Below, piece by piece: positions 32,466 through 43,200 of a DNA stretch of 64,000 nt (positions are counted from its first letter, which is position 1; every line of letters begins with the position of its first letter). The notes beneath the pieces are model-generated. The model did not search any database, was not told the DNA's origin, and saw only the letters and a list, made by a program, of their open reading frames with translations. The stretch is taken from assembly GCF_001887595.1 (NCBI RefSeq), contig NZ_CP017480.1:1488001-1552000 (forward strand). Reading direction: 5' to 3'. The DNA is from Luteibacter rhizovicinus DSM 16549 (GTDB lineage: Bacteria; Pseudomonadota; Gammaproteobacteria; Xanthomonadales; Rhodanobacteraceae). A program made the translations under genes and the position numbers.

Positions 32466-35465
32466 TTACCGGCGGATCGACCACCAGGGGTGGCGATAAC
32501 CGGCGTAAGCCGTATGTCCTGGCAGCTTGATGTGAATCTCGGTGCCTTCGCCGGGCGACGATTCCACATTCAGCGTGCCGGCGAGTCGTGACACCCGCTC
32601 GCGCAACCCGACCAGCCCGAAGTGGCCGCTTTCGCGCGCCTTCGCCATGAGTGATTCGTCGAAGCCGGTGCCGTCGTCGGTGATCACCAACCACAAGGCG
32701 TCCTCCGCGTAGCTGAGCACGAGCGCGACGGTCTCGCCGTGCGAGTGCGAGAACGCATTGCGCAAGGCTTCGAAGGCGATGTCGCGCAGTTCGCTCTGGC
32801 ATGCCTTGGCCAGCGCCCGCGGCGTGCCGTTCACCTCGAGCGAGAAGATCATGCCGTGCGTCGCTTGCAGGCGACGACCTTCCGCAGCGATCTGATCGTA
32901 GAGCGCCAGACCGTGATCCTCCGTGCGACGGAGAAGCAGGATGCGCTCACGCCCTTCGAGCAGTGCGTCACGCGTCTGCTCCGACATCTCGCGCATGTCC
33001 GCGCGACGATCGCGTGGAATGCTCTCGTCGATGGCCCAGGCCTGCAAGGTAAGCATGAGTCCCTGGAAGCGCTGGAGCAGGGTGTCGTGGATATCGCGTG
33101 CGACGGCTTCGCGTTCCTCGGCACGGATGCGAAGGCCGCGGGTCAGGGCGCGTGTGCGCAGCTCGTAGGCCAGCCAGAGAATCAACACCAACGGCAGGAC
33201 ACCGAGTGCGCGGAACCACCACGTTTCGTAATAGGCCGGCCGCCTGACGATCCGGGCGATGGCCGTCGCCGCGCTGGCCACACCATTCTCGTTGATGGCG
33301 GTGACTTCGAAGCGATAGTCACCCGGCGGCACATTGGTGAAGACCGCTTCGCGCCGCGTACCGGCATCCTGCCAGGCGTCGTTGTAGCCGACCAGCCGAT
33401 AGCGAAAATGGGCACGCTCGGGACGGCTGAGCATGGGCGAGGTGTACGCCACCCGGAAGCTGCGCATGGCCGCCGGTAGCGTCACCCTTCCCTGCTCGAG
33501 CGGATATATCGTGGCGCCGCTGGTGACGTCCTCCACGTACGCCACCGGTACGACGTGGTTTTCCGGGATACGCTTCGGATCGAGCCAGGCAAGCCCCGAG
33601 GCGGTCTGCGCCCAGAGGAGGCCGTCGTTACTCCGGCGCAACGTCGGCAAGGTGCGGTCCGGATCGGGAGCGCCCGGCAAGCCATCCGTCGCATCGAACG
33701 AACGGTAAGGGACGAAGGTGGCGGGCGCGACCAGCGCTCTGGCCAAATCGTCCGCCGCCACTTCACGCACGCCGTCGAGCGTCTGGATCCAGAGGTTGCC
33801 CTCCGCGTCCTTGACCAGGCCAGTGGTGGTATCGAAGGCCTCGTCGTCCAGTGCCCCGATCGATGTGAAGCGCTTGCCGTCGAAGTGCTGGATGCCGTCG
33901 TCGCCGCCGATCCAGAGGCTACCGGGCTCGGCGAACATGGCCCTGATCACACCTTCCTGCAGGCCTTGCGGCTTGCCGAATGTTGTCGCCACACCTTGCG
34001 CGATGCGCGTAAGGCGAGGTTCGCCGGCCGCACCTACCCAGAGGTTGTCATCGTCATCCACGGCGAGGACTTTCGGACGCAGGTTCACAGGCGAGGCATC
34101 GTTCCAGCCGACGCCGTCCCACATCAGCAGGTTGTGCTCGGACCGATTCGTGCAGACGTAGACCCGGCCCTTGCTGTCGCTGGCGACGCAGTTGTTCGCC
34201 GCGTGTACCGCGTCGTCGCGGACGCCGGCGACGCGCGTCGGCATTCCTTGAGAGATGGACCATAACGTGTCCACCGCCGCCGCCCATACCGTACCGCGCC
34301 GTGCATCGAAGAACGTTGCCATGGTGAGGCGCGGAATCTCGGTCTCCCGCCATGACGCCGGCGGGACGAGCTGCAGCAAGGGATGGGTTTCACTGCCGAC
34401 CCACACCGTACCTTCGGCATCCACCGACGCCGATACCTCGTGGATGCCATCGGGCAGCTTCACTGTCGTAAAGGCCGATCGCCGGAACCGGTCCAGGCCG
34501 TTTTGCGTCCCCACCCAAAGATTGCCTTCGCGATCCCGGATCATCGGCCACGCGTAGCTGCCGGTCAGGCCGTCGGCGCGGTCCATGAACTCCGGGACCG
34601 GCTCGGCATGCGTGGCTTCGGCACGGCGAAGGGCTTCCGGCGAAAGATAGGCGACTGCCCGCGTCGTGCTGGTGATCCATACCGCGCCCTCACCATCTTC
34701 GCGCAACGCGCTGACGGGAACAGGGAGCGGAGCCGCGGTCTCGATCAGCCTGGTCCCCTCGACCCTGTACATGGTCATGGCCAGTCGCGTCGTGATGTAG
34801 AGCCGCCCGGACTCGCCAATAAAGATGTATCGCGGCTTGTCGGGTCCACCGGAAACATCGAGGAAGGCCGGCGCACCGCGGGGCCGGACCGACACTTTCC
34901 CGCCCCCGACCAGCCACAAGGCACCGGCCCGGTCGAAGACGGCGCGGCTGGTCGACCGCTCCGCCGTATTGGGTTCGACCATTTCCCAGGCGCCGGCCCT
35001 GAAGCGGATCAGCCCCTTGGGCGAGATCGCCCAGACGCCACCCTCGGGGTCCGCCAGGAACGAGTTGATCGACGCGACGACACCTTTTGGCTCGTCGAAA
35101 TGCGACAGGTGGCCATCCTTCAGCAGCGTCGGTCCGCTATCGGAGTTGGCGATCCAGAGGCCGCCACCTTCTGCCGGGAAGACGCTATTGAGTTGCGCCG
35201 CACGGAAAGCCTCGCCCGGGGCGGGCCTGAAGGGCTGGAACGTGACGCCATCGAAGCGGGTCACGCCCTTGGTGCCGGTCATCCAGAGGAAGCCATCGGC
35301 CGTCTGCGCGATGCTGGCGAGATCGCCCGGCGCGCCGTCCTGTTTCTGGAAGGCCGTGTGCTGGTAGCTGCCTAGCGAAACGGGTGGAGAGGCGCCGGCC
35401 GTGCCGGCAAGCAGCAGCCCGGCGAAGGCGCCGAGCCATCGTGGCGCACGCGCCGACATCGTCAT
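32466..35465 (-). CDS. Two-component sensor histidine kinase with beta-propeller and Y_Y_Y sensor
   Basis: A 999-residue membrane sensor with a signal peptide (to about Ala25) and a long periplasmic region of two-component-regulator propeller repeats (recurring GxLWxxGxxGxxRF motifs, about residues 45-640). A Y_Y_Y domain (about 650-740), one membrane helix (about 748-767), a HisKA_3 dimerisation domain with phospho-acceptor His793 (RDIHDTLLQRFQG) and a HATPase_c domain (DDGTGFDE, HFGLVGLRER) follow. Such receptors often sense oligosaccharides or cell-wall fragments. It phosphorylates the convergent NarL-type regulator, by inference from pairing. Confidence 0.94.
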   Translation of the reverse strand: MTMSARAPRWLGAFAGLLLAGTAGASPPVSLGSYQHTAFQKQDGAPGDLASIAQTADGFLWMTGTKGVTRFDGVTFQPFRPAPGEAFRAAQLNSVFPAEGGGLWIANSDSGPTLLKDGHLSHFDEPKGVVASINSFLADPEGGVWAISPKGLIRFRAGAWEMVEPNTAERSTSRAVFDRAGALWLVGGGKVSVRPRGAPAFLDVSGGPDKPRYIFIGESGRLYITTRLAMTMYRVEGTRLIETAAPLPVPVSALREDGEGAVWITSTTRAVAYLSPEALRRAEATHAEPVPEFMDRADGLTGSYAWPMIRDREGNLWVGTQNGLDRFRRSAFTTVKLPDGIHEVSASVDAEGTVWVGSETHPLLQLVPPASWRETEIPRLTMATFFDARRGTVWAAAVDTLWSISQGMPTRVAGVRDDAVHAANNCVASDSKGRVYVCTNRSEHNLLMWDGVGWNDASPVNLRPKVLAVDDDDNLWVGAAGEPRLTRIAQGVATTFGKPQGLQEGVIRAMFAEPGSLWIGGDDGIQHFDGKRFTSIGALDDEAFDTTTGLVKDAEGNLWIQTLDGVREVAADDLARALVAPATFVPYRSFDATDGLPGAPDPDRTLPTLRRSNDGLLWAQTASGLAWLDPKRIPENHVVPVAYVEDVTSGATIYPLEQGRVTLPAAMRSFRVAYTSPMLSRPERAHFRYRLVGYNDAWQDAGTRREAVFTNVPPGDYRFEVTAINENGVASAATAIARIVRRPAYYETWWFRALGVLPLVLILWLAYELRTRALTRGLRIRAEEREAVARDIHDTLLQRFQGLMLTLQAWAIDESIPRDRRADMREMSEQTRDALLEGRERILLLRRTEDHGLALYDQIAAEGRRLQATHGMIFSLEVNGTPRALAKACQSELRDIAFEALRNAFSHSHGETVALVLSYAEDALWLVITDDGTGFDESLMAKARESGHFGLVGLRERVSRLAGTLNVESSPGEGTEIHIKLPGHTAYAGYRHPWWSIRR

Positions 35466-35756
35466 GCCTTGGACCCCCGAGCCTGGTGCGTTGACCTACC
35501 CAGGATCCGTGCATGGGTGCCCTCGGGCCAGATTGCCTGCTTAGGCGTCCTTTGCACAAGTAGTGCTTTAGTCGCTGACCGAGGTTCCCGGCCGTTTGTA
35601 GCGTTTTGTATACGGCGCCGGCGGGGATACGTAGTGATGCAAAACCCTGCTGTTCCGGACACGAGGGACGTCCGGTGCGCTCCATAGACTGTCAACACGC
35701 AGCGGCAAACATGCCTGTCGTTGCTCCCTCTATCTATGGAAGCCAACAGGAGAACG
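35466..35756. promoter_or_regulatory. Divergent promoter region of sensor kinase and epoxide hydrolase
   Basis: A 291-bp gap between divergent genes with a locally less GC-rich stretch (about 35565-35610, GTTTGTAGCGTTTTGTATAC). The epoxide hydrolase ribosome site AGGAG is at 35748-35752. No clear operator was recognised. Confidence 0.35.
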
Positions 35757-37070
35757 ATGATGTCATCCGCATTCGCTAAGCGCACCCTCGCCATCGCCGT
35801 GGGATTTGCGATGCTCGCGCCCTCGGTTTACGCACAGCCCGCCCACGCCTTCGAGGCAGTGGCCACCGCTACCGGCACGACGAAGGTCGACGAGAGCATC
35901 CGCCCCTTCCATGTCCACGTGCCGCAGGAACAAATCGACGATCTTCGCCGTCGCATCGCGGAAACCCGCTGGCCGGACAAGGAAGTGGTGAAGGACGAAT
36001 CGCAGGGCGTGCAGCTCGCACGCGTGCAGGCACTGGTCAAGTACTGGGGCACCGACTACGACTGGCGCAAAGCCGAGGCGCAGCTCAATGCACTGCCCGA
36101 GTTCGTCACCAACATCGACGGCGTCGACATCCAGTTCATCCACGTGCGCTCGAAGAACCCGCATGCCCTGCCCGTCATCCTGACGCATGGCTGGCCCGGT
36201 TCGACCTTCGAGTTCCTCAAGACGATTGGCCCGCTGACCGACCCTGTCGCCTACGGTGGTCGTGCGGACGACGCGTTCGACGTGATCATTCCTTCGATTC
36301 CCGGATACGGCTTCTCCGGCAAGCCAACGGAACTGGGTTGGAATCCTGAGCGCACCGCGCGTGCCTGGGATGTCCTGATGAAGCGCCTCGGTTACAAGCA
36401 CTACGTGTCACAGGGCGGCGACCATGGCTCGGTGATTTCCGATGCACTCGCACGCCAGGCACCGAAAGGCCTGCTCGCGATTCACCTGAACATGCCGGCC
36501 ACGATTCCCGGCAACCTCGTCAAGGGCATCAATGCGGGCGACCCGGCGCCAGCCGAACTCAAGGCCGACGAGAAAGAGGCCTACGAGTCGCTGAGCACCT
36601 TCTTCGGTCGTAATGCCGCCTACGGCGCCATGATGGTCACGCGTCCGCAAACCATCGGTTACTCGCTTTCGGATTCGCCCTCGGGCCTGGCCGCCTGGAT
36701 GTACGAGAAGTTCGGCCAGTGGAGCGACAGCAACGGCGTCCCCGAGAACGTGCTCTCGCGCGACGAGATGCTCAACGACATCACGCTGTACTGGCTGACC
36801 AACACCGGCGCGTCATCGTCGCGGTTCTACTGGGAAAACAATAACAACAACTTCAGCGCGGTCACCCAGCGCACCAACGAGATCAAGGTGCCGGTCGCCA
36901 TCACGGTGTTCCCGCACGAGATCTACAAGGCACCGGAAAGCTGGAGCAAGGCCGCGTACCCGAGCCTCTTCTACTACCACCAGGTGAGCAAGGGCGGGCA
37001 TTTCGCCGCCTGGGAACAGCCGCAGTTGTTTGCGGAAGAACTGCGCGCCGCGTTCAAGTCGGTCCGCTAA
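35757..37070 (+). CDS. Exported epoxide hydrolase (EHN domain, alpha/beta hydrolase)
   Basis: A 437-residue enzyme with a signal peptide (cleavage near AHAF, about residue 30), an EHN N-terminal domain (FHVHVPQEQIDDLRRRIAETRWP) and an alpha/beta hydrolase core. Oxyanion-hole HGWPGS, nucleophile Asp222 in GGDHGS and catalytic His415 in GGHFAAWEQP are present. It resembles microsomal/juvenile-hormone epoxide hydrolases. The signal peptide implies a periplasmic or secreted enzyme, which is unusual because most bacterial homologues are cytosolic. AGGAG precedes two adjacent ATGs (35757, 35760). It stands alone next to a sensor kinase. Confidence 0.88.
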   Translation: MMSSAFAKRTLAIAVGFAMLAPSVYAQPAHAFEAVATATGTTKVDESIRPFHVHVPQEQIDDLRRRIAETRWPDKEVVKDESQGVQLARVQALVKYWGTDYDWRKAEAQLNALPEFVTNIDGVDIQFIHVRSKNPHALPVILTHGWPGSTFEFLKTIGPLTDPVAYGGRADDAFDVIIPSIPGYGFSGKPTELGWNPERTARAWDVLMKRLGYKHYVSQGGDHGSVISDALARQAPKGLLAIHLNMPATIPGNLVKGINAGDPAPAELKADEKEAYESLSTFFGRNAAYGAMMVTRPQTIGYSLSDSPSGLAAWMYEKFGQWSDSNGVPENVLSRDEMLNDITLYWLTNTGASSSRFYWENNNNNFSAVTQRTNEIKVPVAITVFPHEIYKAPESWSKAAYPSLFYYHQVSKGGHFAAWEQPQLFAEELRAAFKSVR

Positions 37071-37097
37071 GTCCCAATAAGCAGGCAGATGATTTTT

Positions 37098-37168
37098 TGT
37101 AGGAGCCGATTCATCGGCGATAGCCAGGTTACGTCAACCCCTATCGCCGCTGAAGCGGCTCCCACAAG
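37098..37168. repeat. REPIN (inverted pair of REP elements)
   Basis: A forward unit (37099-37121, core GCCGAT-TC-ATCGGC then GATAG) and an inverted unit (37142-37167, core GCCGCT-GA-AGCGGC) face each other across about 20 bp. A third partial copy is at 37188-37200. The position between the epoxide hydrolase stop and the autotransporter stop is typical. Confidence 0.8.
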
Positions 37169-37202
37169 AAGCAGCGCGATGCCTCGTGCAGGAGCAGCTT
37201 AG

Positions 37203-40200
37203 TCAGAAGTTCCAGCGAACACCCAGGTTCACCGCGTTGCTCGTGCTGTGCGAGGCGACATCCGCGTTGTAGTAGACGAAGGTGCTCGCCTTCGGCGTGA
37301 TGTCGAAACTCACGCCGACACCCGCCTGCCAGTGGTTGCGCACCGGTCGCGAACCTTCCACCACGAAGCTGTCCGACGGCGCACCGGCGAAGGCATTGTT
37401 CACCGTCACCGCGTCGTTCTTCGTGTTATGCAGATAGCGAACCATCACGATGGGATGCAGGCGAGTGCCTTCCACGCCGAGGTCGACGTCGCCGACCAGT
37501 CGTGCGCCCACGCCGTACTGCAAGCTGCTCGCCTCGCTGCGGCCCACCCGCAGATCGGCGTCGCCCGCATTCTTCTCGGTGAAGGCGTCGTACTTGACCT
37601 TCGTGTAATACGCACCGACGAAGGGCTCCAGGTGCATGGCCTTGCCGACGTCGAAGCGGTAACCGCCTTCGAGTGCCGCGTTGGTCGTCATGCCGTTGTA
37701 GTGACCGGTGGCCTGCGGATCGTACGGACCCACGACGATGCGGCGATTGCTGTCCGCATTCTGCCAGCCATACGACGCCAGGCCTTCCGCCCACCACTGC
37801 TGCTGGTTGAAATAGAGCGCGTGCAGGCCGATCGACGCCTGGTCCACATCGGTGTAGTCGCCGCGGCGATCCACCTCGGTGCGCGAGTTGGCGAGGTTGG
37901 CATGCACACCCAGGCGCAGATCGGGCGTCAGCGGCGCGTCGGCGCCGATGATCACGCCATGGATCCGATAGTCGGTGTGGGCGACCTCGGCACTGCCATC
38001 GAAGTTGGTGCTCGAGGTATACGGTTCGGCCCAGACGGCGGAGCCCTGTTCACCGGTATCGCGCTGCAGCTTGAGTCGATAGAACAGCGAGTCCTGGTAC
38101 TGGCTCTGGCCACTGAGCTCGGCGTTGGTGGCGGAGGCATAGGTTTCGCCGGTGAGCGAATCGAAGGCCTGGACCACCTGGTCGGCACGCAGGCCGCGTA
38201 CATAGCCGAGCAGGGTCGGCAGGGGATTGCCGCCCGAGGTCGCGACGTGTTGCAGGGCCGCAGCCATATGTTGCTGGTTGCCGTTGAGGCCCGGGAACTG
38301 ATCGAACGGCGTGCCGCCCGTCCCTTCCCCCAGACCGGCCTGGCTCAGCGTGAGGAGCAGCTGGTTGCCCTGCTGCGTCACGCCCACATCCAGGAACGGC
38401 AGGGCGTTCTTGGTCACGCTGGCGTAGGAGCCGGTGATGCCACCGCTCGCGTTGACGATGGTGTACGTGGTGCTCGGTCCATACGATCCGGCCGCGGGTG
38501 CGACGACCAGTTGGCCGTCGACCGCGGCGGGGCCGTTGACGTTGATGCTGTCGCTGATGCCGCCTGTTGTGGTGCGGATGTGCGTGGTCGAACCGGCGCC
38601 GAGGGTGAGGCCGCCCACGGTCAGCACCGTGCCCGCCGTGCCGCTGCCCGCGGCAGCACCCGTCGCGCCATCGATGCCACTCGGTGCCACCGTGCCATCC
38701 ACCGTGACCGGACCCGTGATCGTGCCCCCACCGACCACGCCACCACCGGGATTGATCGTGGCCGGCCCACCCAGGGTGCCGTTGACCACCAGCGTGCCGC
38801 CGATCGTGCTGCCACCGGCGAAGGTGACGGACGTGCCGCTGTTCACCGACAACGTACCCGCGCCGACATCGAGGTTGGTGATGTTGTTGAACGAACCGCC
38901 CGGCAGGCTGGCTTCGCCATTACCGGTGATGTTCAGTGTCGAGCCCGGCGCCGTGCCGTTGACCGTGCCGGTCACTTCCGGGAGGTCACCGTAACCCAGG
39001 GTCAGGTTGCTGCCGCCGCCGAGGTTCACCGTACCGGCGATCGGCCCGGCCACCGTCACCGCGTTACCGCTGCCGCCGAGGTTGAGCGTGCCGCTCGCGC
39101 CGACCGAGATCCCGCCGGTGTACGGGTTGCTGGCATTGAGGATGCCGCCGTTGACCGTCAGGTCACCGCTGAAGCCTGCGAGCGAGCCGCCGAGGTTCAA
39201 GGTGCCTGTGCCTTCCTTGTCGAGGCCACCGCTGCCACTGAGGCTACCGTTCACCGTGAGGTTCTCTGGACCTTGCACGGTCACGCCGTTGCCGCCGACC
39301 GTGACGTCGTTGCCGAGCGTCACCGCGGCGCCGGCTTCCAGGTTCGCGCCATCGATGGCGAGGCTACCCGTACCGAGTGCCGTATCGCTGCCGACGATCA
39401 AGGTTCCACCGTCGACGGTCGTGCCGCCGCTGAAGGTGTTGTTGCCGTTCAAGGCGAGCGTCACCGCGCCGTGCTTGATCAGACCGCCCGTGCCCGAGAT
39501 CGCGCCATCGAGCGTGAGGTCGTTGCTGCCCGGAAGGGTCAGCGCCGCATTGAGTGCGACGTCGTTGGCCAGCGTGGTCGCCGCGCTGGCATCGAGTAAC
39601 GCGGCGCCACCCACGGTGAGCGCGCCCGTACCAAGCGCCGCATCGTCGCCGACACTGAGCCCACCTGCGTTCAAGGTCACGCCACCAGTGAAGCTGCTCG
39701 CGCCACCAAGGCCCAACGTACCGGCGCCGTTCTTCACCAGGCCGCCGGTGCCGACGATGCTGCCGTCGAAGGTCGTGTCGGTCCCGGCGCCCAGGGTGAG
39801 TGTGTTACCGCCGAGTGCGATCGTGCTGCCGGTGACGCCTGCAAGCGTACCGATGGCCTGGTTACCGCCCGCCGAAAGATCGAACGTGCCGGTGCCTGCC
39901 AGGTTCACCGCGCCCGTCGATGCCAGGCTTCCGCCGGCGCCGATGGCCAGCGTACCGGCGTTGATGATCGTGCCCCCCGTATACGTGTCGGCGCCGGTGA
40001 GGGTCAGTGTCGCGGCACCGTCCTTGGTCAGGCTACCGGCACCGGCGATCGTGCCACCGAGCGTGAGGTCGTTGCTGCCCTGTACGGTCAGGCCGGCGTT
40101 GAGCGCCACCGTATTCGCCAACGTCACGGCCGCGCTCGCGTCCAGCGATGTCGCGCCGGCGACGGTCAACGCGCCCGTACCTAGTGAGTCGTTGTTGCCG

Positions 40201-43200
40201 ACGACGAGGCCACCGTCGTTGAGCGTGACGCCGCCGGTGAACGTGTTCGCGCCACCGAGCGTCTGCGTGCCGGCGCCGTTCTTCACCAGGCTTCCGCCCG
40301 CGCCAGTGAGGATGCCATCGAAGTTGGCATTGCCGACACCGCCCAGCGTGAGTGCATTGGCACCCAGGGAGACCGTGCTTCCTGCGACGCCATTGAGCGC
40401 GCCGATGGACTGGTTACCACCGGTCGAGATGTCGAACGCCGTGCCCGCCGCCGTGAGGGTGACCGCGGTCGTCGCGGCGAGACTGCCACCCGCACCGATC
40501 GCCAGCGTGCCGGCGTTGATCGTCGTGCCGCCGGTATAGGTGTTCGTACCGGTGAGCGTCTCCGTGCCGGTGCCTTCCTTGATCAGACCACCCGTGCCGG
40601 CGATTCCGCCACTGAACGTGCCATCGGTCGGGCCGCCGACGATCAGGTTGTTGTTGCCGAGGTTGACCATGCCGCTACCGATCAGCGTGCCGAAGGCCTG
40701 CGTGCCATTTCCGGCCGAGAGGTCAAAGGTCGCATTCGAGGCGAGGTTCACGACACCACTCGCGTAGAGGCTCGCACCTGCACCGAGCGCCAGCGTGCCT
40801 GCGTTGATGTAGGTACCGCCGGTGTAGGTGTTCGCACCGTTCAAGGTGAGCGTGGCAAGCCCGTCCTTGGTCAGGCTGCCCGTGCCCGAGAGGTCGCCGT
40901 TGAGGGTCAGGTCGTTCGTGCCCAGGACGGTCAGGCCGGCATTGAGCACCACGTCGTTGCCGAGGGTGATCGCGCTGGCCGAATCGAGTGTCGACGCACC
41001 GCCGACGGTCAGCGCGCCCGTGCCGAGTGCCGCATTGTTGCCGACGATCAGGCCACCGGCATTCAACGCGACACCACCGCTGAAGCTGCTCGCGCCACCC
41101 AGCGTCTGCACACCGGCGCCGTTCTTCACCAGTCCGCCGCTGCCACTGATGCTTCCGTTGAACGTGCTGTCCGTCGCACCGCCGAGGGTGAGTGTGTTGC
41201 CACCCAGCGCGACCGCGCTGCCTGCAACGCCAGCCAGCGAGCCGATGCTCTGGTTGCCACCGGCCGAGATATCCAGGGTGCCGGTGCCAGTGAAGTTCAC
41301 CGCGCCGGTCGCGGCGAGACTGCCGCCAGCGCCGATCGCCAGGGTACCTTCGTTGATCGTGCTGCCGCCGGTGTAAGTATTCGCGCCGGTCAGCGTGACG
41401 GTCGACGCACCGTTCTTGACCAGGCCACCCGCGCCCGAGATCGTGCCGCCGAGTGTCAGTGCGTTGCTGCCGAGCAGGTCGAGGTTGCCGCTGGTCAGTG
41501 CGATGGTGTTGCCGAGGGTGAGTGCTGCATTGGTGTCCAGCGAGGCGTCGCCGTTGACCGTCAGCGCGCCCGTGCCGAGCGCGCCGTTGTTGCCGAGCAA
41601 CAGCCCGCCGGCATTCAATATGACGCCACCGCTGAAGGTGTTGGCGCCGCCGAGCTCCTGCACGCCGAGGCCGTTCTTCACCAGGCCGCCGGTGCCGGCG
41701 ATCACGCCGTCGTAAGCGCCGTTACCGATGCCACCGAGCGTCAGCGTGTTGCCACCGAGCGTCACCGTGCTACCGGCCACGCCGTTCAGTACCCCGATCG
41801 ACTGGTTGCCACCCGTGGAGATATCGAAGCCGGTCCCCGACGCCGCGAGAGTCACCGCACCGGTAGCAGCGAGACTACCGAGCGGGCCGATTGCCAGCGT
41901 GCCGGCGTTGATCAAGGTGCCGCCGGTATACGTGTTGGTTCCGGTGAGCGTCTCGGTGCCGGTGCCTTCCTTGATCACGCCACCCGTGCCGGCGATCGAT
42001 CCGCTGAAGAGACCGTTGGTCGCATCGCCGATGCTGATCGTGTTCGCGCCGAGATTGACGGTACCGCCGCCGCTCAGCGTGCCGAACGTCTGCGCGCCAT
42101 TGCCCGCCGAGAGATCGAACGTGGCGCCCGTGGCGAGGTTCACGACGCCGCTGCTGGCCAGGCTGCCGCCCGCGCCGAGCGCGAGGGTGCCGGCGTTGAT
42201 GTTCGTCCCGCCGGTGAACGTGTTTGCACCGTTCAAGGTCAGCGTCGCCAGGCCGTCCTTGGTCAGGCCGCCGGTACCGATGATGTTGCCGTTGAGGGTC
42301 AACGCGTTGCTACCGAGAACGGTCAGGCCTGCGTTGAGCGTGATCTGGTTGGTAAGAGTCACCAGGCCGCTCGCATCGAGCGTCGTCGCGCCGCCGACCG
42401 TCAGGCTGCCCGTGCCGAGCGCCGCGTCGTTGCCGACGACGAGTCCGCCCGCGTTCACCGTCAGCCCACCGCTGAACGTGCTCGCACCACCGAGCGTCAG
42501 TACGCCGGCACCCGCTTTCACGAGCGCACCGTTACCGCTGATAGCACCATCGAAGGTCGTATTCGCGGCGGTACCGAAGTTCAAGGTATTGCCGCCTAGA
42601 GCGATCGTGCTCCCTGCGACGCCCGACAAGGCGCCGATGGTCTGCGCGCCGGCAGCGGAGAGATCGAAGCCGGCGCCGGTGCCAGCCAGCGTCACTGCAC
42701 CACTGGCAGCGAGGCTGCCACCTGCACCGAGCGCCAGCGTGCCGGCGTTGATGGTCGTACCACCGGTGAAGGTGTTCGGACCGCTCAGGGTCAGCGTCTC
42801 GGTGCCGTTCTTGGTCAGGCTACCGGCGCCGGAGAGCGCACCGGCCAGGGTCAGCGCGTGGCTGCCCAGCACGTTGAGGTTCGCGCCGGCAGCGAGAGCG
42901 ACATTGTTGGCAACAGCCAACGAGGTGCTCGCGTCGAGCGACGCGTTCGCGCCGACATTCAGGACACCCGTGCCGAGCGCGCCGTTGTTGCCGAGCGAAA
43001 GGCCACCGCCATTGAGGTTTACGCCGCCACTGAAGGTATTGGCGTTGTTCAACGAAAGCACCGCCGCGCCGTTCTTGACCAGGCTACCGGTGCCCGACAC
43101 GACGCCGCCCAGGGCGACATCCTGGCTACCGAGAACCGTCAGCGCACTGCCGGCGCCGAGGTTGACGCTGTTGCCGAGGGCGACCGCTGCCGTGGCGTCC

